Shown: in pieces, positions 26,406 to 36,160 of the stretch
Layout: each line of letters starts with the position of its first letter
Position numbering within the stretch: the stretch's first letter is position 1
From: Bacteriovorax sp. Seq25_V
Lineage (GTDB): Bacteria > Bdellovibrionota > Bacteriovoracia > Bacteriovoracales > Bacteriovoracaceae
NCBI RefSeq assembly: GCF_000447795.1
Contig: NZ_AUNI01000008.1
Span: 40,155-104,154, forward strand
Length of the DNA: 64,000 bases
Reading direction: 5' to 3'
Notes under the pieces: model-generated
Told to the model about the DNA's origin: nothing
What the model saw: the letters and a program-made list of their open reading frames with translations, nothing else
Databases searched by the model: none
Translations under genes and position numbers: made by a program

Positions 26406-27587
26406 TTAATAAAGAAGACTATCTTTTCTAATTTTTAAAAAGTCAGCACTTCCATTTATTTCTATGTTTCTTAATTTATCCATCGTTTGATTATTTTCAA
26501 CCCAAAGGCGAATGGAGTCACTTCCGTTGATTAAGTCAATTGGAAGTTTTTCATATTCATATTCATAGGCCTTCTTAGACCATTCGAACTTATCTTTTAG
26601 GTGGTGATATAATTCACGACAAAGAAATTGTCCTAGTTGCCAAGAGCGAAACTCCAATGGATTTGTGACGTGGATATGAATTCCTCCACAGGCCGTTCCT
26701 GCGTGTTTTTGGAATGTTGGCATAAACACAGTAGGTCTTAACTTGAACCCTTCAAAATCCATTTCTTCGAGTTTAGGAGCAATCTCTTCGTAGAAGCTAT
26801 AAGGTTCAATTGCTGGATGTCCGATCACTTCTAAACTTCTCGTTGTTCCTCGTCCTTCTGAAATATTCGTTCCTTCATAAAGAACAGTCCCACAAAATGT
26901 GATTGCTCCATCCGCTGTTGGAAGGTTTGGAGATGGGTTTAACCAGTGAAGTCCAGTGTCTTTCCAAAACATTGATCGCTTCCAGTTATCCATTGTGACA
27001 ACGTGAAGATCAATGTCGAGCTGGAACTTATTTTTAGCGAAGTTTGCTACTTCTCCCATTGTCATACCGTGACGTTGAGGAATCTCCATGCAGCCCACAA
27101 ATGATTCGTAGTTCTTATCAAGAACATTACCTTCAATCAATTCTCCACCCACTGGGTTTGGGCGATCAAGGATGATAACTCTAATTCCTTTGGGTCCACA
27201 TTTTTTGAGGATGTATGTCATGGTTGTAATATAGGTATAAACGCGTGTTCCTACATCTTGTAGATCAATAACAAATGTATCAACACCTTCAAGCATTTTA
27301 TCTGTTGGTTCACGCGTCTCACTATAAAGTGAGTACACCGGGAGTTTGAAGTAGGGATGTGTGTAGTGATCAGTTTCAATCATATTATCTTGAACATCAC
27401 TCACAAAGCCATGTTGTGGGCCGAAGAGTTTTACAAATCTGTTCCCAAAGATTTCTTTAAAAATTTGAACAGAAGAATTAAGCTCTTGGTCAACGCTTGC
27501 AGAGTGGCATAAGAGAGCAATATTGCCCTTAAATAATGATTGTATATTCTTGTCTGATTTTAGTTTTTCTATAGCTATTTTTGTCAT
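26406..27587 (-). CDS. DUF1343 / NamZ-type exo-beta-N-acetylmuramidase family protein
   Basis: 393 residues. The block FGPQHGF, DLQDVGTRVYTYI, DRPNPVGG and the EGTNISEGRGTTR segment are hallmarks of the DUF1343 family. Its founding enzyme, NamZ, removes terminal MurNAc from peptidoglycan fragments. No signal peptide can be seen, so this copy would act in the cytoplasm on imported muropeptides, fitting recycling of self or prey cell wall. Convergent with the small gene to its left, 2 bp apart. Confidence 0.88.
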   Translation of the reverse strand: MTKIAIEKLKSDKNIQSLFKGNIALLCHSASVDQELNSSVQIFKEIFGNRFVKLFGPQHGFVSDVQDNMIETDHYTHPYFKLPVYSLYSETREPTDKMLEGVDTFVIDLQDVGTRVYTYITTMTYILKKCGPKGIRVIILDRPNPVGGELIEGNVLDKNYESFVGCMEIPQRHGMTMGEVANFAKNKFQLDIDLHVVTMDNWKRSMFWKDTGLHWLNPSPNLPTADGAITFCGTVLYEGTNISEGRGTTRSLEVIGHPAIEPYSFYEEIAPKLEEMDFEGFKLRPTVFMPTFQKHAGTACGGIHIHVTNPLEFRSWQLGQFLCRELYHHLKDKFEWSKKAYEYEYEKLPIDLINGSDSIRLWVENNQTMDKLRNIEINGSADFLKIRKDSLLY

Positions 27588-27718
27588 TAAAATATTTTGA
27601 AGTATTTAATTTTAGAAGTAAAGATTATTCAAAGTTTGATCTGCGTCAACGGGATTTGATGGTGGCCATTTCTTAATCAATTTCGCTATAATTAAGTTAT
27701 CACACACGGAGAATTTAC

Positions 27719-28516
27719 ATGAAGCAATACCACGATTTAATGAAACATGTTTTAGAAAACGGTCAAACAAAAGAAGATCGTACAGGGACTGGAACTTATT
27801 CAGTTTTTGGGTATCAAGCAAGATATAACCTTGAAGAAGGATTTCCTCTTGTGACAACTAAGAAGTGTCATCTTCGTTCAATCATTCATGAACTTCTGTG
27901 GTTTATTAATGGCGATACAAATATTAAATACCTTAAAGATAATAAAGTTAGTATCTGGGATGAGTGGGCCGATGAAAATGGTGATCTTGGTCCTGTGTAT
28001 GGTTACCAGTGGAGACATTGGAAACGCCCAGATGGTTCTGAGGTTGATCAAGTCGCAAAACTCGTGGAAGGATTAAAAAATAATCCGGATTCTCGTCGTC
28101 ACATTTTAACAGCATGGAACCCTGCTGATGTCGATGATATGGCACTTCCTCCATGTCATGCTTTCGTTCAATTCTATGTTAGTGGAGATAAGAAACTTTC
28201 TTGTCAACTTTATCAAAGAAGTGCTGATATTTTCTTGGGGGTTCCATTTAATATTGCTTCTTATGCTTTATTTACAATGATGTTGGCCCAAGTCTGTGAT
28301 CTTGGTCTTGGTGACTTTGTTCACACTATGGGAGACGCACATCTTTACTCAAATCACATTGATCAAGCGAAACTTCAATTATCTCGTAAACCATTTCCTC
28401 TGCCACAGATGAAGATTAACCCGGAAGTTAAATCAATCTTTGATTTTAAATTTGAAGATTTTGAACTTGTTGGTTATGAGGCCCATCCACATATCAAGGC
28501 CGAGGTTGCAGTTTAA
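27719..28516 (+). CDS. thyA: Thymidylate synthase
   Basis: 265 residues, close to the 264 of the E. coli enzyme. It methylates dUMP with methylene-tetrahydrofolate. Catalytic Cys146 lies in LPPCHAF; the Arg cluster DSRRH and the dUMP-binding [18 protein letters not shown] segment are intact. ACGGAGAA precedes the ATG. The stop overlaps the folA ATG by one base, the usual thyA-folA operon. Confidence 0.98.
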   Translation: MKQYHDLMKHVLENGQTKEDRTGTGTYSVFGYQARYNLEEGFPLVTTKKCHLRSIIHELLWFINGDTNIKYLKDNKVSIWDEWADENGDLGPVYGYQWRHWKRPDGSEVDQVAKLVEGLKNNPDSRRHILTAWNPADVDDMALPPCHAFVQFYVSGDKKLSCQLYQRSADIFLGVPFNIASYALFTMMLAQVCDLGLGDFVHTMGDAHLYSNHIDQAKLQLSRKPFPLPQMKINPEVKSIFDFKFEDFELVGYEAHPHIKAEVAV

Positions 28517-29010
28517 TGCTTCTTTCAATGATTGCAGCTTACGGCAAAAACCGTGAGCTTGGACTCGATAATAAGCTTCTTTGGCACCTGCCTGCTGATA
28601 TGAAGAACTTTGTTCGACTAACAAAGGGTAAGGCCATTGTTGTAGGAAGAAAAACATTTGAATCATTCAAAGGACCTCTTCCAAAACGCATTAATATTAT
28701 TTTAACAACAAATAAGTCTTACCATTATGAGCATGAGAATGTTCGTATCGTTCACTCTGTTGAAGAATGTTTAAAACTAATTGAAGAACTCAAGCTTGAG
28801 GAGACTGTAATTTGTGGCGGAGCAGAGATTTATAAGATCTTCTTACCACTAATTAAACGTTTTTACCTTTCGATTGTAGATTGGGAAGGCAAGGCCGATA
28901 CTTTCTTTCCTGAGTTTGATATGAGTGACTTTAAAATTCTTGAAGAAGTGAATCATGCAAAAGATGAAGAAAACCTCGCATGGAGGTTTCTTGATCTTGA
29001 AAAAGTTTAG
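28516..29010 (+). CDS. folA: Dihydrofolate reductase
   Basis: 164 residues. Reduces dihydrofolate, regenerating the cofactor consumed by ThyA. Visible motifs: [16 protein letters not shown] at the N-terminus, WHLPADMKNF with the acidic active-site Asp28, VVGRKTFESF (NADPH site) and CGGAEIYKIFLP. Translationally coupled to thyA. It ends into the convergent maf gene with a 4-bp overlap. Confidence 0.97.
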   Translation: MLLSMIAAYGKNRELGLDNKLLWHLPADMKNFVRLTKGKAIVVGRKTFESFKGPLPKRINIILTTNKSYHYEHENVRIVHSVEECLKLIEELKLEETVICGGAEIYKIFLPLIKRFYLSIVDWEGKADTFFPEFDMSDFKILEEVNHAKDEENLAWRFLDLEKV

Positions 29011-29582
29011 AGAAGTTCAATTCCAAACTCAGTCAGGGCCTTTGATAGACTAATGAGTGGAAGGCCAATGATTGCTGAGTGATCAGGGCAATCAATCTTA
29101 TCAAAGAGTGCAATCCCAAGTGTTTCTAATTTATAAGAGCCACAACTATGAAGGGGTTGATCGCGTTTTACATAATTTGTTATTTGTTTCTGGGTAAGAG
29201 CTTTCATTGTCATGGAACTTACAACGCTCTCTACGATCTGCTTGTCCTTGGATACAAGTGCATAGCTGGTGATTAGCTTATGGGTTTTTCCTTGTAGTTT
29301 AGAAAGTTGTTCGATGGCCTTCTCTTCAGTTTTTGGCTTAGAAAATATTTGACCTTCGAAGTCTAGAACTTGATCTGCGCCAATGATAATGGCATCTGGA
29401 TATTGTTGAAGAATGACCTGAGCTTTAGCAAGACTGAGCTCTCTTGAGATTTCATACGGTGAGTGATCAGAGTTTTTAATTTTATCTTCATCAAGCTCAG
29501 GTGATACAGAATCAAAGGTAATACCAAATTGTTTTAGTTGGTTTTGTCTAAATATTGATGAACTTCCTAATATTAGTTTCAT
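29007..29582 (-). CDS. maf: Maf/YceF-family nucleotide pyrophosphatase
   Basis: 191 residues. Conserved Maf features: LGSSSIFRQNQL at the N-terminus, the SPELDEDKI segment, GADQVLDFEG and the SYALV region. Maf enzymes hydrolyse non-canonical or modified nucleoside triphosphates, releasing pyrophosphate, as a house-cleaning function. The neighbourhood of thyA and folA fits nucleotide metabolism. The symbol is used in the family sense; the subtype (Maf versus YceF specificity) is not assigned. Confidence 0.93.
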   Translation of the reverse strand: MKLILGSSSIFRQNQLKQFGITFDSVSPELDEDKIKNSDHSPYEISRELSLAKAQVILQQYPDAIIIGADQVLDFEGQIFSKPKTEEKAIEQLSKLQGKTHKLITSYALVSKDKQIVESVVSSMTMKALTQKQITNYVKRDQPLHSCGSYKLETLGIALFDKIDCPDHSAIIGLPLISLSKALTEFGIELL

Positions 29583-29645
29583 AATTTCTCCTTGAATCTT
29601 AATTATTACCTGATTTTTGGCGATAAATAAAGAAAGGAGATACCT

Positions 29646-30467
29646 ATGTCTAAAACTGAATTTCCATATTTACACGGTTTTGATACCACTGAACAAAATA
29701 GGCTTAGAAAGCAGGCCGAGTTTACAGAACATACGGTTTATAAAGACATTAACTTATCACAAGTAAAAAAATTAATTGAGGTTGGCTCTGGAGTAGGTGC
29801 CCAAACGGAAATTCTTCTAAGACGTTTTCCTAAAATTAATATTGATTGTATTGATCTTTCAACAAACCAACTCGAGGCCGCAGAGCAATCTCTTGCCAAG
29901 TGCGCCTACGCCAAGGATCGTTATACACTTCACCATATGAATGCTACAGATATGGAGTTTGAAACAGCATCTTTTGATGGTGCTTTTCTTTGTTGGATTC
30001 TTGAGCACGTCCCAGATCCTGGGAAGGTTCTAAGTGAAGTTCGAAGAGTTCTTAGACCTGGTTCTGTTATTTATATAACCGAGGTTTTAAATTCAAGTTT
30101 CTTTCTTGAACCATACTCACCAAATGTGTGGAAATATTGGATGGCCTTTAATGATTATCAATATGATATGAAAGGAGATCCTTTCATCGGTGCAAAGCTT
30201 GGCAATATTCTGATGCAACAAGGTTACCGCGATATCAAGGTGACGACAAAGACATGGCATCTTGATAACAGAAGGCCAGGAAAGAGAAAAGAGTTCATTG
30301 AGTTTTGGACAGACTTGCTACTTTCCGCAAGCGACCAACTTGTTAAGGATAAGTATGTCGACGAAGAGACTGTCAAAAAAGCTACTGAAGAACTTAAGAC
30401 AGTGAGAAATGACCCCAACGCGGTCTTCTATTACTCATTCATTCAGGCAAAAGCAAAGGCCTTTTAG
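29646..30467 (+). CDS. SAM-dependent methyltransferase (class I)
   Basis: 273 residues. Motif I is EVGSGVGAQTEIL, motif II acidic in DCIDLS, and FDGAFLCWILEHVPDPGKVL with VRRVLRPGS form the Methyltransf_11-like core. The C-terminal third is helical and could bind the substrate. Substrate unknown: small molecule, quinone or lipid are all possible. AGGAGATACC precedes the ATG. The stop overlaps the following GTG start (TAGTG), so it is coupled to a secreted protein gene of unknown role. Confidence 0.85.
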   Translation: MSKTEFPYLHGFDTTEQNRLRKQAEFTEHTVYKDINLSQVKKLIEVGSGVGAQTEILLRRFPKINIDCIDLSTNQLEAAEQSLAKCAYAKDRYTLHHMNATDMEFETASFDGAFLCWILEHVPDPGKVLSEVRRVLRPGSVIYITEVLNSSFFLEPYSPNVWKYWMAFNDYQYDMKGDPFIGAKLGNILMQQGYRDIKVTTKTWHLDNRRPGKRKEFIEFWTDLLLSASDQLVKDKYVDEETVKKATEELKTVRNDPNAVFYYSFIQAKAKAF

Positions 30468-31495
30468 TGCGAAAAAGCGTCATAATTTTTTGTACATTAT
30501 TATTCAATCTGATGGCCATTAAAATTTCTGATGGCCTGGAACTTTCGAATCGAATGCCTGCTTCAGAGGAAAAGGTCTATAAGAACTCTTGTACTCAAGG
30601 TATTAAATCTTTCTTTTCAAGAAATGATTTTAGCATTACTAAGTATGAAGATTATTATGCAAAAATAAACGTTAGTAATGAAGTTCTTGAGTTTGACAGT
30701 ATTGAACATTATGTTGCTTATATTGATAAGAAAGTTGAGAGTTCTAATATCTCCCTTGCTGAGTTTCTTTTGACAAGAGTCAAATCAAAGAAGCTTACTC
30801 AGTTTTTTATTAATTCTTCAAGGCCAGATAAGTTTTATAGCTTTCTATTCGATGGAATATTTGAAGAGTTGATTTTAAGTTCGATAAAAATCAAATATAT
30901 TCCTAAAAGTAAGGAGTTTGCACTTAAAAAGCTGATCATAGAGAAGATGGCAGATGAGGCCTTAGTAAAGCTTAATAGTAATTCTTCTTCGACTTGGGCG
31001 AGGTTTGCCAATTCTAAATTTGTAAGCAACTCTCTCGAACTTGTTTCCTATCTTCCACTTGCCTTTGGAATGCCGCCTTTGAAAATACCACATTTTTTAT
31101 TAGGGAATGAGAAAGAACTATTAAAGGCAAAAAATCTTGATGAACTTGAAAAGATGTTCCTTGAGCTATCGCAAGAAGATCGAGACCTCCTTACAGTAAA
31201 GAAAGGTTATGATGTTTTTAGAAGATATTATGCAGTGATGATTGCTGGATATTATTCTTATGTGACGGCCGTCGAAGTTGTTGAAGTTAATAAGAATGAG
31301 GATCTCTTAGTTAGTATGAATGAAAGTGTTGATGAGGCAATCACAGACTTAAAAGAGATGTCGTCGCCTAGTTGTAAAAGTATCTATCGCTGCCTGGACG
31401 AGTACCGACTTGACTGGGATGGGCAGGGTGAAGATGTATATTTAGAGTATAAAAATGTTTGTAAAGACGTATATTCGGTAAGTGAAGACTGTTAA
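30467..31495 (+). CDS. Exported protein, unknown function
   Basis: 342 residues from a GTG that shares one base with the methyltransferase stop codon. The N-terminus (KSVIIFCTLLFNLMAIKISDG) is a probable signal peptide. The body is helical and charged; Cys residues cluster near the C-terminus (SCKSIYRC, NVCKDVY and the final EDC), suggesting disulphides in the periplasm. No known domain was recognised. A terminator follows 63 bp later. Confidence 0.68.
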   Translation: MRKSVIIFCTLLFNLMAIKISDGLELSNRMPASEEKVYKNSCTQGIKSFFSRNDFSITKYEDYYAKINVSNEVLEFDSIEHYVAYIDKKVESSNISLAEFLLTRVKSKKLTQFFINSSRPDKFYSFLFDGIFEELILSSIKIKYIPKSKEFALKKLIIEKMADEALVKLNSNSSSTWARFANSKFVSNSLELVSYLPLAFGMPPLKIPHFLLGNEKELLKAKNLDELEKMFLELSQEDRDLLTVKKGYDVFRRYYAVMIAGYYSYVTAVEVVEVNKNEDLLVSMNESVDEAITDLKEMSSPSCKSIYRCLDEYRLDWDGQGEDVYLEYKNVCKDVYSVSEDC

Positions 31496-31558
31496 AAATC
31501 TATACACACCTGTAAAGATTACTCCAAAAAGAGAATTCTTAGATAAAATTTATATAAT

Positions 31559-31591
31559 ACTCACATTAACTTCAAATAATGTGGGTCTTTT
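31559..31591 (+). terminator. Intrinsic terminator overlapping the next gene's 5' region
   Basis: 10-bp stem ACTCACATTA / TAATGTGGGT with one G-U pair and an 8-base loop, followed by CTTTT. It ends two bases before the preferred start codon of the next gene on the same strand. Confidence 0.7.
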
Positions 31592-31593
31592 AC

Positions 31594-33075
31594 ATGTTAT
31601 CAAAAAAGATAAAATTCTTTATTGCTATTTTCGTTTCACTTATCAGCTTAGCGAGTGGAGTACATGAACTCGACTATAAACTTAATAATGCTTATGTATC
31701 GTATTATAAATCAATATATCACTTTATAAACCTAGCTAATAGTTCTGAGAAATTCTACTTCGAAGACTATCAACGAGATGAAATCTTAAAGATAACGTCG
31801 AGGTTTATTACAGAACTTGACCAGGCCGTTCCTGATCATGAAGATCTCGGGCGCGATCGTAATATTTATTCAAAAAAGAATAAAAGCTTCGTTCTTAATA
31901 AAATTATTTACTTTAAGTGGTTATCACGTTTTATTGAAACGTCAATGAGTGGTGGGAATGCTCTTGTGGCAGTTGTAGGTGAAGATAGCAAGAGATTTAA
32001 AAAACTAGTAAAAGCTGTGTTAAGACAAGGTTCCCAAGTAAGAAATCCTAGTAGAAATCACGATAGTCGCTTTAAAAATAATCTTCGAATAATTGATATG
32101 TATAATGATGTTGATAAGTTGATAAAGACTCATAAGCTTAAATCTTTTGAAGCAGAGCTTGTTGCCCAATCGCTTTCTGAGCTCATTGAAAGTTTGTCAT
32201 CAATTAGAGAGATCTCAAAAGATATAAACTACAAAGTTGGAAGTTATTCAATTTTATATCATCTCAAGGTTTTTCTTCTAAAGGCCGCAAGCTTTATTGC
32301 TCTTCCTGGAGAGCATAAAATTTCTTCAAATACTTTGAATCAAATTGATGAAGAATTATTACCTGGCGATATCGGTGTTATCCAACGTTATAATAAATTA
32401 TCAAATATTGTTTTTAAGGGGAATTGGACTCACTCTTTGATGTATCTTGGAAGGTTTTCAAAGTTTCAAAACTACTTCGATAACGATATTAAAACACGCG
32501 TCTTCTATTTCCAAAGGTGTATTTCTGAAGATCTTCAGTGTAATGATTATATATCTTACCTTGAATTAAAATTCCCTGATGCCATGAAAAAGTTTATAGA
32601 TGGAGAGTATCTAAAAGATCCAATTATGACTATCGAGTCCTTGAAGCCTGGAGTAATTCTTTTTAATCAGAAAAAAAGTATGGGTTGGGATAATTTAGCT
32701 TTGTTTAGACCTCGCTTGTCTACTTTGGATAAGGCGCGTGCTATAGAAGCTGCATTTAGTAAGCTTGGTGCGCCATATGACTACAATTTTAATGGACAAA
32801 CCAATGATAGATTAGTTTGTACAGAGTTAATCAGCTATTCTTATCAGAGCGATCCTCGTATTTTTAAACAAGGAATCTCTTGGGAGATGAACTTTGTAAT
32901 GAATCATCCTGTAATGTATGCATTTGACATTGTTGAGACTTATTTTAAGAGAAAAGGTAAGTCCAATCAGGAGTTAGACCTTGTTATTTATGTAAAGGGT
33001 GAGAAGGGAGAGTTCGGTAAGGCCCGACGTGGTAGTGAGGCAGAGCTTTTAAAAACTGTTGATTTAAAAGATTAG
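31594..33075 (+). CDS. YiiX/YaeF-like permuted papain-fold cysteine amidase, exported
   Basis: 493 residues from the ATG at 31594; an earlier ATG at 31579 is inside a terminator stem. Signal peptide about 1-23. The C-terminal half matches permuted NlpC/P60 enzymes of the YaeF/YiiX group: LLPGDIGVIQ, catalytic His280 in WTHSLMYLG, and Cys409 in LVCTELISYSY, with Cys after His as in the permuted order. The N-terminal 250 residues are helical and unassigned. Probably a periplasmic amidase acting on peptide or lipid substrates. The stop codon is inside a palindrome. Confidence 0.8.
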   Translation: MLSKKIKFFIAIFVSLISLASGVHELDYKLNNAYVSYYKSIYHFINLANSSEKFYFEDYQRDEILKITSRFITELDQAVPDHEDLGRDRNIYSKKNKSFVLNKIIYFKWLSRFIETSMSGGNALVAVVGEDSKRFKKLVKAVLRQGSQVRNPSRNHDSRFKNNLRIIDMYNDVDKLIKTHKLKSFEAELVAQSLSELIESLSSIREISKDINYKVGSYSILYHLKVFLLKAASFIALPGEHKISSNTLNQIDEELLPGDIGVIQRYNKLSNIVFKGNWTHSLMYLGRFSKFQNYFDNDIKTRVFYFQRCISEDLQCNDYISYLELKFPDAMKKFIDGEYLKDPIMTIESLKPGVILFNQKKSMGWDNLALFRPRLSTLDKARAIEAAFSKLGAPYDYNFNGQTNDRLVCTELISYSYQSDPRIFKQGISWEMNFVMNHPVMYAFDIVETYFKRKGKSNQELDLVIYVKGEKGEFGKARRGSEAELLKTVDLKD

Positions 33076-33097
33076 TGTCTAAATAATAGACACTAAT
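33071..33097. other. Perfect 11-bp palindromic hairpin at a gene end
   Basis: ATTAGTGTCTA / TAGACACTAAT with a 5-base loop AATAA. It contains the stop codon of the YiiX-like gene. There is no U tract. The GTGTCTA/TAGACAC core is shared with the hairpin at 16980-17010. Confidence 0.6.
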
Positions 33098-33174
33098 ATT
33101 CATGATAATTAATTGAAATAACACAAATGTCATTGGAATAGATTTTGCAGAATATAACCTACTAACGAGGTTAT

Positions 33175-36147
33175 ATGATAAGAAGTTTTATTGTTCTATT
33201 CATTTTTTCGAGTCTTTTCTTGAGCTGCCAAAAGGAAGAATCTTCTACAGATTCGATGGCGAACTTTATTGTTGATAATATCTCTGATGCATCGGTAATG
33301 CTTGTTAATGATGGTGAGGAATCGTCTGTTAAAGAATTAAAAAACCGTGCTATCTATAATTTTAAAGCATGTCTTAAGGACCCATCTGTTGGACGACCTA
33401 TTCAAGATCAACAATTCTCAGTGGTCATTTCTGGTGAAAAACAATCTTTAAAAACAGACTATAGTGGATGTCTTAACATTATTACAGCTATTCGTCTTGA
33501 TAGTTCAATGTGTGAAAAAATTTATGACTATAACTTAGAAATCGAAGGACTTGATCTATATTTTGGCAAGAAAATTATTGAGTTAAGTCTAAATCCATAT
33601 GCTCAAAGTACTAAGTCTCTTATTGATAAGCGTTACAGTAATATCGCTGTTGATTCTAGTTCATGTGAAGATGTAGGAATTGAGATTGTTGATACAATTG
33701 TTGAAAATATCCAAACAACAAAAGGTTTAAAATTTCGTTTAGCTCATAGCCCTGTTTATCGTCAAAGTCTTCTTGATGGTACTACTAAGTTCATTCCTAT
33801 CAAAAGTGATGCTGTTTTCAATACGAAATATCACTTACTAGCTTTTGTAAATGGTGAAGCAGTTCTTGTAGACACCGTAAGTTCGGATGTACTCTTGAAA
33901 TCGGGAAAGCTTGAAGATGTTGTTAGCTTTAAAATGTTACCAAAAAGTATTTCAGATATTGATCATTTTGAAATCCAATATACTGTAAAGTCAAAAGATG
34001 AAAAATTTGAAGATCAGTTCTATTCAATCTCATCTCGTGACATTACCTTTAAATCACGTGAGCCACTGGTTAAAATCGATGAACTTTCAGAATATATTTC
34101 AATTCCTACAGAGGGAGTCGACCTTACAAAGAATGTTGATGTGAGAGAGCTTTCTGTAAAGTCAGTTGTCGATGAAAATGCAACAGTGTTGAGTGATCAG
34201 AGAGCAAAGAAAGTAGAGATGTCTTCTTGTTTCTATGATAGAAACTCTGGAAGTGATTATTACAATTATGTAAATAAAGAATTCAAGATCTCTGCAGATA
34301 AAAAAGATCTACGTATTGTTGTTGGTTCTCCTTCTACTGATGAGAAAGGATGTTTTACTTTTTCAGTAGTTAGAAACTATGAAATGTTTAAGGGTTCTAA
34401 GTGGATTGATTATAACCTGAATTTTACTGTTAATAATGAAACTGTTTCAATTCCTATGTCTATTAATCCTTGGCTGTCGAATTCTGTCGTGAGAGATCTT
34501 AGAAGAAATCAAGTGACGGATACTACAGAAATCTCTGGAACTAACTCACTAGTTATCGATGAAATCAAATATGGACAATTAAGTAACGATGAGAACGAGT
34601 TTTATGTGAATCGTTTTGCTCAGCTATTTTTTGAAAAACGCTATTATATAAAATTCAATCCACGTGTTTTACTTGAAAATGGTCAAGGGCATATTGCTTC
34701 CCCAAAGGCATTAAACTTTGGTAAGCTAAAAATTAACCTCCAATTACTTGTTGGTAAGGAAGCTAGTACTAAAGACTCAAAAGAAATTGATTTATCTGGA
34801 TTCAAAGTCATAACTGCAACAACTCTTGAGAATACTATTGAAGAGTCTGGAACATTTTTCACAAAATTTAATCTACCAATTGAAGTTTCAGATGCCCTTT
34901 ATCTTGCAGTAAAGTCATACTTAAAGGTTGAAGTTATTCCAACTGAGAACCTAAATGGACTTGAGAAACAAACGTTCTTAATTGATTTCTTTGGAACTTC
35001 GAGTAATGAATCTTCTAAGACCTATTCAAACTTTATCAATTTTGATGAGGCCGAAAACATCCTTGGTGAAAGCTATATTACTGAAAAAAACATTTTTTCA
35101 AGAGGGTTACAAGCGAGGACGTCTAAATCATCTCTTGAGCTTTTTAAAGAGCACTTAGCTAATAGCAAAATCAATATTGGAAGTTTTCAAACTATTGAAG
35201 ATTTTTTAAGCTCCCCTAGAAATAAAAAGGCCGGGATTAATTATTCAAATCTCAGAATTTTAATGCAGGTTGAGGAACAAAAAGTACCTAGAGCAAATAG
35301 AATTACAGAAAAACTATGTCTATACGCCTTACCAGATATCAGTGATTACTTCAAAAGAGGAGAGTGTGAGAAAAACCTTTCTCGTTTTGTGACTATCTCT
35401 TCTGCTGAACATATTGAAGATATTGTAAAAGTAGGTGAGTACAGCGATCTTGGACTAACTAAGGCGGAGTTTGACAGCAAAGCAGAAGAAAATAATGGAA
35501 CTATTACAAGAGGCCATGCTTTTATGGCGGCGAAAGGATTTAGAGCTGCACATTCTCGTGGGGAGCATTCTGGGCTTTCTGAGAGTCTTTCTGCAAGTAT
35601 GTTCTATGATGGTCCGCCAAGCGTTTTCTTTTTCTCGGCAGGGTTAAGTAAGTCGCACGAAGTTTATACAAATGAAGATAATGCAAAAATTCAAATGATG
35701 TTGAATAGACATGCTACTTCCCTAAACAGAGTGAATTTGACTTATAATTCAATTGGCGCAAAGTTTCCGGCCTATGTTAAGAGGTGTGTGCTCATTAATG
35801 TTGTACATAACCAAGAACTCTCAACACTTGTTTGCGAAAAAGAGTCACGTCGTCGTTTTGTAGATGAAAAATGGTATTTTATTGGTGAAGTTGACGCTAA
35901 TAAGCATGGTGTACTTACGGATGGAATTCAAGTTGGTGAGCATGCTTATTTAAAAGTTATTCGTGGTGAGAAGAACTTCAGTAAGCTATGGGAAAAGTTT
36001 GAAGGGCAGGACGCTAAAACAGTTATTGCGCAAATGGAAGGATTTGAATTAGGTGAAAAGCTTCTTGAATACAAACAAGCAGATGAAGTTAAGCTTGAGT
36101 TTGAGATGAATAAGGACAGTAGCTTTCCTGGATTAATTAGAGACTAA
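33175..36147 (+). CDS. Large lipoprotein, unknown function
   Basis: 990 residues. N-terminal lipoprotein signal with a plausible lipobox (FLSC, Cys18). The body is beta-rich, with repeated Ser/Lys/Val-rich strands compatible with several immunoglobulin-like or carboxypeptidase-regulatory-like modules between about 45 and 620. The final 300 residues are more helical, with HSRGEHSGLSES and a Cys pair (KRCVLINV, LVCEKE). No known family was recognised. It is followed 13 bp later by another exported protein, probably in the same operon. Likely an outer-membrane surface or periplasmic structural lipoprotein. Confidence 0.7.
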   Translation: MIRSFIVLFIFSSLFLSCQKEESSTDSMANFIVDNISDASVMLVNDGEESSVKELKNRAIYNFKACLKDPSVGRPIQDQQFSVVISGEKQSLKTDYSGCLNIITAIRLDSSMCEKIYDYNLEIEGLDLYFGKKIIELSLNPYAQSTKSLIDKRYSNIAVDSSSCEDVGIEIVDTIVENIQTTKGLKFRLAHSPVYRQSLLDGTTKFIPIKSDAVFNTKYHLLAFVNGEAVLVDTVSSDVLLKSGKLEDVVSFKMLPKSISDIDHFEIQYTVKSKDEKFEDQFYSISSRDITFKSREPLVKIDELSEYISIPTEGVDLTKNVDVRELSVKSVVDENATVLSDQRAKKVEMSSCFYDRNSGSDYYNYVNKEFKISADKKDLRIVVGSPSTDEKGCFTFSVVRNYEMFKGSKWIDYNLNFTVNNETVSIPMSINPWLSNSVVRDLRRNQVTDTTEISGTNSLVIDEIKYGQLSNDENEFYVNRFAQLFFEKRYYIKFNPRVLLENGQGHIASPKALNFGKLKINLQLLVGKEASTKDSKEIDLSGFKVITATTLENTIEESGTFFTKFNLPIEVSDALYLAVKSYLKVEVIPTENLNGLEKQTFLIDFFGTSSNESSKTYSNFINFDEAENILGESYITEKNIFSRGLQARTSKSSLELFKEHLANSKINIGSFQTIEDFLSSPRNKKAGINYSNLRILMQVEEQKVPRANRITEKLCLYALPDISDYFKRGECEKNLSRFVTISSAEHIEDIVKVGEYSDLGLTKAEFDSKAEENNGTITRGHAFMAAKGFRAAHSRGEHSGLSESLSASMFYDGPPSVFFFSAGLSKSHEVYTNEDNAKIQMMLNRHATSLNRVNLTYNSIGAKFPAYVKRCVLINVVHNQELSTLVCEKESRRRFVDEKWYFIGEVDANKHGVLTDGIQVGEHAYLKVIRGEKNFSKLWEKFEGQDAKTVIAQMEGFELGEKLLEYKQADEVKLEFEMNKDSSFPGLIRD

Positions 36148-36160
36148 AAAAGGGTTGAAT

